Positions 1-5,657 of a stretch of 5,991 bases of DNA are shown here, piece after piece. Each line of letters starts with the position of its first letter. Within the stretch, counting starts at the first letter, position 1. The stretch is from contig JABDMQ010000193.1 in the NCBI GenBank assembly GCA_013001365.1, positions 1 through 5,991 of the forward strand, in the 5' to 3' direction. The translations under genes and the position numbers were made by a program. The notes under the pieces were generated by a model that was not told where the DNA came from, did not search any database, and saw only the letters and a program-made list of their open reading frames with translations. This stretch comes from Flavobacteriaceae bacterium (GTDB taxonomy: Bacteria; Bacteroidota; Bacteroidia; Flavobacteriales; Flavobacteriaceae).

Positions 1-3000
1 CCACAGTCGTCTGTCGCAGTAAATGTTACTGTTTCAGTTCCTGTAGTACCACAATCATCACTTAATCCTGTACTATTATGAGTCCAGACAACTCCTGAAC
101 AAACATCACTTGCTGCTCCTGTGCCTCCTTGACTGTCTAACCATGTTTGTAATTGAGCAGTATTTCCAGCACCATCACATTCTACCGTTTCATCTGAAGC
201 AGCTGTATCTATACTTGGTGCGGTTGTATCAACTACTGTAATTGTTTGTTGCCCCGAAGTTGTGTTGCCACAGTCGTCTGTCGCTGTCCAAGTTCTCGCT
301 AATGTGTAATTGCTTGCGCATCCACCGTCTGGAACTGTATTTGTTTCAATACAATGCTTTATATTATTAAAGAATTGATCATTGCCTCCTCCAGCATTTG
401 CATTGAACATCCTAATTTTTCCTATAGTTTGATCTCCTGGATTCAATACCTCTAAATTATAAGTTGAAACCGTATTACTAGCTAATTGGGTTATTTCAAC
501 GATAACATCAGTAGCGCTTACTAAGGTGAAGGATAATGATAGACCTTGATCTGTAAATGGAATACCCGTGTCTGTTTGACCGCCCAAACTATTTAAATAA
601 TAATTAGATTGGCCACCTATGAAATAGAATTCTAAAAGATTCCCGGCACTAGCATTTTGAAGGGCAAAACCAACTGTACCTAAATTGTTGATTGAACCAT
701 TATCCATGAGAATACTGAAGGTATCACCTGAACTCATAGGTGTATCAAAGAATCTCACAATATTTGATGTATCGCCATTGGCCCATAAGCCCCAAGAAGA
801 TCCCGAACTATCAATTTGACCTGATGAGCCTATAAAACTACCTCCATTATTAGTATTATTATCGTTGTATCTAATAAATTCTCCAAAACCGTCACCGTCT
901 AAATCTGTCCAATCTGACGCTCCAGCAAAATAAGCATCTGCAAATTGACAATATTGTTTAAACTCGTTAAATGCAATATCTGGATTTGCATCACAAGTAT
1001 CTGAAGCAGTTGGATTTGCCGCAGTTGGTATAGCATCACACTCTACAGTTATATCTGATGGAACCCCACTCAAGGATGGACTTGTGGTATCCTCTATAGT
1101 AAAGGTTGCAATAGTATTCACTGAATTCCCTGAAGGATCGGTGGCAGTAAAGGTCACTGTAGCTGAACCTGTTTCTCCGCAACCATTGCTTAATGCTGTA
1201 AAGTCATTTGACCAAGTAATATTGTCGCAATTATCAGTAGCTGCTCCTCCATCTCCATTACTTGACAACCAGCCATTCAAGGCCGTTGTATTTCCATTGC
1301 CATCACATTCGACGGTTCTATTGGAGGCCCCAACAGTTATAATCGGGTCTGCGGTATCAATAACTGTTACCGTTTGCTCGCAATAGGCTGTGTTACCTGC
1401 TTCGTCTTCCACTGTCCAAGTCACTATTGTAACTCCAATAGGGAACGGAGAAGGTGCATCGTTGGTTATTTGTAAATTGTTTGTTCCATTCCCTTCGACC
1501 CAGTTGGACGTAGGGCCATTGAGAGTAAAGCCATTAAGCGTTCCATTATTGTCATTTCCTGAGGCATCAAACGCTGTAGTTTCGCCAGCGTTATTTCCAC
1601 CGGGAACACCTTGATTTAAATTAAGAGATGCCAATAATCCAGCTTGGGCTCCTAATGAATTGTTCATATTGGCTTGGATTTCTGCCTGAGATCTGGCCAC
1701 ATTCCAAATTCGGAATTCGTCAATATCGCCATTAAAGTCTCGGTCTGTTCCAGCATTAAAGCCTCTTCCGATCACAAAATCAGGGAAGCTATTTAAAAAG
1801 TTCGTCGGGGAGACATTGACTTTCTCAACGCCATCCAGATAAATATAAAATTTTCCATTGGTTTGATCACCTACAACAGCCACATGATGCCAATCGTTTA
1901 TTATGGTATCCGGGTCAGAATGAGGAACAATGGTATAGCTGCCACTGGTTCCATAAACATATAGCTCACCAGCTGAAAAGTTCGAACTCATTTCCATTCG
2001 AATACCGGTATTTCCGGCCAGATCATCAGAATGGAATAAATTTTCATAATTATTTAACTCATCTCGCTTAAACCAGGTCTCGATGGTCCAGTCGGTCACC
2101 AAACCTAAGTCTCCTAGAGAAACATAATCGGCTGCTCCAGCAAAATTCAAGCCGTTCTCTACACCGCCACAATTGTCATCTACTATTGGAGGGGTTAATG
2201 TAATATCGGCCGTACAAAGACCGGGATCGCTATCAACAACCTGATTTGGTTGGCAAGTTATTGATGGAGCTTCCACATCAACAATCGTGACAATTGCATC
2301 ACAAGAAGCAACGTTTCCGAATTCATCTGTTATTGTTAAGGTAACCGTATTATCGCCAACATCTGAACAATTAAAGATTGTATGGGATATCTCCATAGAT
2401 AGAAGGCCACAAGGAGCTGTACTTCCATTGTCAACATCGGCTGCTTCAATACTTGCTATGCCAAATTCGTTTAAATCAACCGTAATATTTTGACAACTTG
2501 CAACTGGTAGACCGCAAAGGTTAACAGTATAATCTTCGGTTTGTCCGTAAGTTGAATCCGTATTATCGGGATCAGATTCACATGGGTCGGTATTATTATA
2601 TCGACTTGCAATGACACGCATCGTGATGTCCCCTAACAGAACATTATTTCCGGTGTTAGGAATGTTAATTCCAGTATTTTGTGCAAAATTCCCATCTAAG
2701 CCTGTAGAATTAAAAATTTGTCCTACGTAATAAGATTCTCCAGCATCGGTAAAATCACCATCTTGATTCCAATCGAAGAAAGCATTCACATAAAGTGTTC
2801 TTTCTGCCACACTTCCAGTTGTTCCAGTATTTGCTTCTACGCGTAGCGATTGTGTGCTGCCTTCAGAAACTGTTGTAGATATAGGAGTGAAATTTTCGTA
2901 GGAAGGACTGCTAGTAGAAGCAGAACTTGGATTATCTATGGTTGCAAATGTTACCTTTGTAATTGGGCTTACAAAATCAAAGTCAAAAGTACAACCCTCA

Positions 3001-5036
3001 TTGGAACAAGCTGCACCTGCTGTTGTAAAGTTCCAGGTACTTACATTTGTGAATGTACTGCAATCATTTTTAGGCACCACTTTCCAATAGTACTGTGTAT
3101 TTGCAGCTAAGTTAAGATTTGCTGTTGTGAATGTTGTTGCAAGATTAGCTTGGAAAAGTCCGGGTGTTACTGAAGTTCCGAAATACACGTCATATGATGT
3201 TGCTTCTGGTACTTGAGTCCAAGCCAAAGCAGTAACTGCTCCACCACCATCGAAGCATACATCTGTTGCTGCATCATAAGGAAACGGATCTTGTGGGGCA
3301 TCAGCAATATTTGTACAAGGCACTGAATAGGAGACGTGTAATTCTGACTGTGCAGTATTAAAATATTTTATAGGAAAGCCGTTCGAATATGAATTGGTAG
3401 ATGAATATAGACCTATTTGAAAATAATTATCAGTCAATAAAGATTGAAGTCGAGTACTGGCAGAGGCATTCAGATTAGCAATAGGATATGTGCCTGAAGA
3501 TCCATAATTAGCAGCCCCATGATAATATTGAGTGATTTGATTGTAGTTATAACTAGAAGTCGATGTAGAATAACCCCCTTGTAAACCAGAGGAATAGATA
3601 GATGTATTCATATTTTGGTAATTGCCGCTCGCGACTACACCTCGAAATCCAACCGAATTTATAGTTGCTCCATCAGGTATGGCTGATGTATCGTATTTGA
3701 TCCAACCCTTGTAACTATCTATGTATTGATAACCATAGTTGTAATTATCACGGCATCTACGACTGTGCCATCTTGAGCAAGAATAAGTGCAATAAGAACT
3801 ATAAGAAGCAGAATAGTTGTTATAATATGACACTCTAGCATCATAAGCATTGTATGCCCTAAACTGATAATTGGTATTGTTATAATTTGATCCGCAATAA
3901 GAACTACCGCTTTTCCAATTATAATTATAGTCATACCAGATAAACCCCGAATAATTTCCATTAAGGACAATTGGAGGATCTATTACAATAGGATAGGAAC
4001 TGTCAGCGAGATACTGCACAGAAACCATTGTGCTCACCTTGAATTTACCATTACCCAAAGACTTTAGATCATATCTTGAAAGCGTGTCTTCGGCTATTCC
4101 ACTTGATTGGTTATCTTTTTCATATACAACCGGAAATGGGATTTGCAAATAAACAGTGTTGGCCTCATCCATTATAATTAAACCCGAACGGTTCTCGTCA
4201 AAGTCCATTTTCCAATTCGCTGGTAATTGAATCTCTTCAGAAAATGACAGATGCTCTGCCTCTTTAGGAATATTAGGGCGTTGTTGTAAAATATAATTAT
4301 GTTTTAATTTATCGTTCTCAACAACAAATTGATTATCTACATTTGGAAAGATATTTTTGTATTCAATGGTGTTTGACTGTATTCTTGGATATGAAGCCTT
4401 GGAATCTAACGAACTTAAACTTATTCCTGTTGAATCTATCCAATTCATTGTTAGATTTTTACCGGAAAGCAGATTTGCTCTTTCAGTCTCAATTAAAATA
4501 CCATCTGAAGAAGGATCTGCAGAGAAATAGGATCTTAAATTATTTGTAGTGTTGGCGTATACATAGCCATTTTTATCACTTGATCTGATATCTGTTTCTA
4601 TATCCTGCCAGTTATTTGATTTATCCAAATAATGAAGAGACGTTGGAGAGATGATGGCATCAATAGCAGTACCGTCTTCTCTTAAATAATGCTTAGAGGT
4701 GCGATCTCTTTTATCTAAAATTTCATTTTTGGGATTCCCTTTAAAATCGCTAGTTGGCGATAATTTCTGATTTTTTGGTACAAAGGTTTCTGGTCGTTCT
4801 GTCAAAGTTTCAAAATCGTCTTCACAGACTATTTCACCATTAACAGTGATAATGGCAGGTTCATCATTTTCATTCAAAGAAACATGCAAGGTATCCACTG
4901 TAACGGCTCCGTAGTATTTAGTTTGAGCAATGATATAAGAGTCTTTATTCTCTGAATTTTGAGAAATTAAAGAATTAGAACAGAAAAGAAAAATCGAAAA
5001 AATAGAAAATCTGGAAAGAAGAGTAACTTTATTCAT
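1..5036 (-). CDS. Giant secreted HYR/LamG/GEVED/FN3 multidomain surface protein (3' end beyond window)
   Basis: One frame stays open from the ATG at 5036-5034 to the left edge, giving 1,678 residues without a stop. Residues 1-25 form a Sec signal peptide (MNK, hydrophobic Phe/Ile/Leu core, likely cleavage near S25/Q26). Cys19 does not sit in a good lipobox. Domains in order: WapA/RHS-like N-terminal region (about 100-357), Tyr-rich jelly-roll-like region (359-573), FN3 (576-673), GEVED (676-840), then HYR/HYR-like modules from 841. One HYR is split by a LamG domain (959-1185) and one by an unrecognised domain (1359-1568). Family knowledge says such modules mediate adhesion or glycan binding outside the cell; no catalytic residues are evident. 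An alternative in-frame ATG lies 12 bp upstream (5048-5046), followed upstream by a TAA (5054-5052). I chose 5036 because it gives a typical MNK signal peptide. No clear ribosome binding site is visible. Any type IX sorting domain would lie past the left edge. The substrate is unknown. Confidence 0.95.
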   Translation of the reverse strand, partial: MNKVTLLSRFSIFSIFLFCSNSLISQNSENKDSYIIAQTKYYGAVTVDTLHVSLNENDEPAIITVNGEIVCEDDFETLTERPETFVPKNQKLSPTSDFKGNPKNEILDKRDRTSKHYLREDGTAIDAIISPTSLHYLDKSNNWQDIETDIRSSDKNGYVYANTTNNLRSYFSADPSSDGILIETERANLLSGKNLTMNWIDSTGISLSSLDSKASYPRIQSNTIEYKNIFPNVDNQFVVENDKLKHNYILQQRPNIPKEAEHLSFSEEIQLPANWKMDFDENRSGLIIMDEANTVYLQIPFPVVYEKDNQSSGIAEDTLSRYDLKSLGNGKFKVSTMVSVQYLADSSYPIVIDPPIVLNGNYSGFIWYDYNYNWKSGSSYCGSNYNNTNYQFRAYNAYDARVSYYNNYSASYSSYCTYSCSRWHSRRCRDNYNYGYQYIDSYKGWIKYDTSAIPDGATINSVGFRGVVASGNYQNMNTSIYSSGLQGGYSTSTSSYNYNQITQYYHGAANYGSSGTYPIANLNASASTRLQSLLTDNYFQIGLYSSTNSYSNGFPIKYFNTAQSELHVSYSVPCTNIADAPQDPFPYDAATDVCFDGGGAVTALAWTQVPEATSYDVYFGTSVTPGLFQANLATTFTTANLNLAANTQYYWKVVPKNDCSTFTNVSTWNFTTAGAACSNEGCTFDFDFVSPITKVTFATIDNPSSASTSSPSYENFTPISTTVSEGSTQSLRVEANTGTTGSVAERTLYVNAFFDWNQDGDFTDAGESYYVGQIFNSTGLDGNFAQNTGINIPNTGNNVLLGDITMRVIASRYNNTDPCESDPDNTDSTYGQTEDYTVNLCGLPVASCQNITVDLNEFGIASIEAADVDNGSTAPCGLLSMEISHTIFNCSDVGDNTVTLTITDEFGNVASCDAIVTIVDVEAPSITCQPNQVVDSDPGLCTADITLTPPIVDDNCGGVENGLNFAGAADYVSLGDLGLVTDWTIETWFKRDELNNYENLFHSDDLAGNTGIRMEMSSNFSAGELYVYGTSGSYTIVPHSDPDTIINDWHHVAVVGDQTNGKFYIYLDGVEKVNVSPTNFLNSFPDFVIGRGFNAGTDRDFNGDIDEFRIWNVARSQAEIQANMNNSLGAQAGLLASLNLNQGVPGGNNAGETTAFDASGNDNNGTLNGFTLNGPTSNWVEGNGTNNLQITNDAPSPFPIGVTIVTWTVEDEAGNTAYCEQTVTVIDTADPIITVGASNRTVECDGNGNTTALNGWLSSNGDGGAATDNCDNITWSNDFTALSNGCGETGSATVTFTATDPSGNSVNTIATFTIEDTTSPSLSGVPSDITVECDAIPTAANPTASDTCDANPDIAFNEFKQYCQFADAYFAGASDWTDLDGDGFGEFIRYNDNNTNNGGSFIGSSGQIDSSGSSWGLWANGDTSNIVRFFDTPMSSGDTFSILMDNGSINNLGTVGFALQNASAGNLLEFYFIGGQSNYYLNSLGGQTDTGIPFTDQGLSLSFTLVSATDVIVEITQLASNTVSTYNLEVLNPGDQTIGKIRMFNANAGGGNDQFFNNIKHCIETNTVPDGGCASNYTLARTWTATDDCGNTTSGQQTITVVDTTAPSIDTAASDETVECDGAGNTAQLQTWLDSQGGTGAASDVCSGVVWTHNSTGLSDDCGTTGTETVTFTATDDC
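333..962 (-). other. Nested unrecognised domain inside HYR-like unit 4 (residues 1359-1568), probably a beta-sandwich
   Basis: About 210 residues interrupt a HYR-like unit between IAFNE (Glu1358) and PDGGCASNYTLARTW. The insert has one Cys near each end (Cys1363 and Cys1562), which could form a disulfide closing the domain. Near its start is DLDGDGFGE (Asp1378, Asp1380, Asp1382, Glu1386), spaced like a calcium loop. Later come SSWGLWANGD (Trp1415, Trp1418), FSILMDNG, VGFALQNASAGNLLEFYFIGG, a T-D-x-G-L-S-L-S-F-T-L strand and FFNNIKHC. Alternating hydrophobic strands suggest a ConA-like or jelly-roll sandwich. I recall similar W-G-L-W-A-N and V-G-F-A-L-Q-N strings in other Bacteroidota secreted proteins, but I cannot name a family. 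The function is unknown. Confidence 0.7.
1482..2162 (-). other. Nested domain: LamG/ConA-like lectin fold inside HYR unit 2 (residues 959-1185)
   Basis: Motifs in order: GLNFAGAADYVSLGDL, DWTIETWFKRDE (Trp983, Trp988), NDWHHVAVVGD (Trp1049), GKFYIYLDGVEKV, FNGDIDEFRIWNVARSQAEI (Trp1111) and FDASGNDNNGTLNG. This is the standard order of LamG/concanavalin A-like domains (LamG_3 type) in Bacteroidota surface proteins, which bind glycans or act as adhesion modules, often with calcium. The domain is flanked by HYR halves: DDNCGG just before it and TNDAPSPFPIG just after it. It therefore lies inside, not between, HYR units. Confidence 0.85.
2517..3011 (-). other. Domain: GEVED (residues 676-840)
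   Basis: The stretch contains a Thr/Ser-rich start, LRVEANT, then FFDWNQDGDFTDAGE (Asp755 to Glu767), TMRVIASR and a closing GQTEDYTV (Glu834, Asp835). These are hallmarks of the GEVED domain, common in flavobacterial secreted proteins. The D-x-N-x-D-G-D spacing (Asp755, Asn757, Asp759, Asp761) looks like a calcium-binding loop. The function of GEVED in the literature is not firmly known; an extracellular binding or structural role is inferred. Confidence 0.85.
3018..3311 (-). other. Domain: fibronectin type III-like (residues 576-673)
   Basis: The segment begins APQDPFPYDAATDVC and contains LAWTQVPEATSYDVYFGT (Trp606), then TQYYWKVVPKN (Trp651) and a closing TWNFTT. The conserved W in strand B, the Y-D-V-Y strand and the YYWKV strand are the usual pattern of bacterial FN3 domains found in secreted Bacteroidota proteins. 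These modules act mostly as spacers between binding domains. It sits directly before GEVED, a common pairing. Confidence 0.8.
3318..3962 (-). other. Domain: Tyr/Asn/Ser-rich strip leading into a DNRLRE-like jelly roll (residues 359-573)
   Basis: Residues 359-442 hold about 20 Tyr in 84 residues, plus many Asn and Ser and four Cys. They are followed by GWIKYDTSAIPDGATI, which resembles the motif of DNRLRE/CBM96-type beta-jelly-roll domains (R/KGW-I-K-F/Y-D-x-S-x-I-P-x-G-A-x-I). The region ends near SELHVSYSV, typical of the last strand of such folds. I read the Tyr-rich part as an expanded N-terminal strand/loop section of that domain, which usually lists surface aromatics that could touch glycans. 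The fold assignment is by motif only, and the Tyr-rich strip itself is not recognised. Confidence 0.45.
3966..4739 (-). other. Domain: WapA/RHS-like N-terminal region of the giant protein (residues about 100-357)
   Basis: This stretch contains an ED-G-T motif, then SLHYLDKSNNWQDIETDI (Trp143), then a YKNIFPNVDNQF segment, then a closing YPIVIDPP (Asp353). The same order is familiar from N-terminal regions of Gram-positive WapA and other RHS/YD-repeat surface proteins: a HY-D-x-x-G-x-W-x-x-I-D element, a Y-K-D-V-Y-P-N-V-D element and a YPVxIDP ending. Here it is not followed by YD repeats but by a jelly-roll and HYR modules, so it appears to be a portable N-terminal module rather than evidence for a polymorphic toxin. 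The assignment rests on remembered motif similarity. Confidence 0.5.
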
Positions 5037-5198
5037 AATTAATAGCATTGATTAGTTATATAACAACTTCCTTTAATTAAGAATTACTCCTAATAAAAGA
5101 GATAGATTAAACGCAATAGAAAGGAGGCATGAAAATAATGCCATAGCAGAGTAGTATATTAAATGTAACGAAAACCTAAAAAGCGTTTATTTTGTAAA

Positions 5199-5214
5199 TA
5201 TTGAGGCCTCAATA
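5199..5214. promoter_or_regulatory. Perfect 16-bp palindrome, candidate operator
   Basis: The sequence tattgaggcctcaata reads the same on both strands with no spacer. Its GC core (gaggcctc) stands out from the AT-rich surroundings. It lies about 163 bp upstream of the minus-gene ATG and 444 bp upstream of the plus-gene ATG. A spacerless palindrome fits a dimeric regulator site better than a terminator, and no U-run follows directly on either strand. The role is inferred. Confidence 0.45.
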
Positions 5215-5239
5215 AAAATGGTACTTACGCTATTAATCG

Positions 5240-5256
5240 AAATGCCGAACGCATTT
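5240..5256. promoter_or_regulatory. Inverted repeat aaatgc-N5-gcattt
   Basis: Two perfect 6-bp arms flank a 5-base centre (cgaac). The pairing could extend by cg/cg if one base on the right side bulges out. It lies 26 bp from the 16-bp palindrome. It could be a second operator or a small hairpin in a leader transcript; the sequence does not decide. Confidence 0.3.
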
Positions 5257-5397
5257 ACGTTCTAATCTAAATTAAAAATCTTTAATTGCGATTGTTAATA
5301 ATAAATATTCGATATGAAGTAAAAAATCGACGTTAAAAATCCAATTTAACAAAGCATAAATAGATCTTTAGATAATTGATTAGGACACTATTTGTGA

Positions 5398-5414
5398 TTT
5401 ATAACGGTTATAAA
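5398..5414. promoter_or_regulatory. Perfect 8-1-8 inverted repeat, candidate operator
   Basis: The arms tttataac and gttataaa pair perfectly around a single central g. The site lies 244 bp upstream of the plus-gene ATG and 362 bp upstream of the minus-gene ATG, roughly mid-way between the genes. Its 17-bp size and odd centre resemble sites of dimeric transcription factors. The low GC makes chance occurrence more likely than for the gaggcctc palindrome. Confidence 0.4.
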
Positions 5415-5657
5415 CCTCTTCATATTTGTGTAATACAATCCTTACTTGAATTCTCAATTAACTCTCTTCCGTTTTTCATAAGAGAAAAATGCCGTTAATC
5501 GAATTATTTTGAATACCTTGAACTTCCGGACTACATTTATTATTACCTCAACCTATCCTAGCGAATACAACCCCCTTAAAATGTTGTTTTTATCAGCTAA
5601 CCCAATTTTGTTCATATAGATAATATTTGAACATAGCCAAATACAGGATAGGCAAGA

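Larger units (their letters stand above)
3..2516 (-). repeat. HYR / HYR-like protein repeat array, two units interrupted (residues 841-1678, continuing)
   Basis: Five tandem units are visible. Unit 1 is residues 841-922. Unit 2 is 923-958 plus 1186-1227, split by LamG. Unit 3 is 1228-1318. Unit 4 is 1319-1358 plus 1569-1604, split by a 210-residue domain. Unit 5 is 1605-1678 and runs off the edge. Recurring marks are APSI or SPS-L starts, TVECDG, D-N-C or D-x-C, the T-A-T-D-x-x-G-N strand and TVVD linkers. At DNA level the 17-mer ccacagtcgtctgtcgc occurs at 1-17 and again at 268-284. The 267-bp offset is exactly 89 codons, so units 4 and 5 are also similar in DNA, as expected from duplication. 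HYR modules are immunoglobulin-like and serve in adhesion. Confidence 0.85.
5037..5657. other. Divergent intergenic region, AT-rich, no gene seen
   Basis: This 621-bp stretch separates two genes transcribed away from each other, so promoters for both should lie here. I see no supported reading frame. It contains three compact inverted repeats (5199-5214, 5240-5256, 5398-5414) listed separately, a 10-bp palindrome gttatataac at 5055-5064 just upstream of the minus gene, and a 6-bp stem tctctt/aagaga at 5463-5485. A weak Bacteroidota-type promoter for the plus gene could be ttg at 5584-5586 with caattttg at 5603-5610 (five of six bases of TAnnTTTG, spacer 16). No comparably good match was found for the minus gene. 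Confidence 0.8.

Noticed and set aside
1084..1386. Plus-strand open frame of about 100 codons, plus others at 1390-1614, 2287-2493, 2850-3110 and 4343-4549
   Set aside because: All lie entirely antisense to the continuous minus-strand frame, which has clear domain content. Their translations look like mirror images of Thr/Val/Asp-rich codons and match no family.
3719..3970. Minus-strand open frame of 83 codons, Ile/Met-rich
   Set aside because: It is a shifted frame over the Tyr/Asn-rich part of the giant gene. Repeated tat and aat codons read as att, ata and similar in the other frame, which explains both the openness and the odd composition.
4978..4982. Cys19 of the giant protein as a lipoprotein anchor
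   Set aside because: The preceding residues FLF do not match a lipobox, and the residues after it do not fit the usual Bacteroidota lipoprotein export signal.
5066..5075. Minus-strand aaaggaagtt as a Shine-Dalgarno for the giant gene
   Set aside because: It lies about 30 bases from the chosen ATG and about 18 from the alternative ATG, too far for normal use, and Bacteroidota rarely depend on such sites.
5463..5485. Possible terminator hairpin (tctctt/aagaga)
   Set aside because: The stem has only 6 bp with low GC and an 11-base loop, followed by aaaaa rather than a T-run on the plus strand. It also lies between divergent gene starts, where no terminator is expected.
5621..5629. taatatttg as a -7 promoter element for the plus gene
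   Set aside because: It has one base too many for TAnnTTTG, and no TTG lies at a suitable distance upstream.
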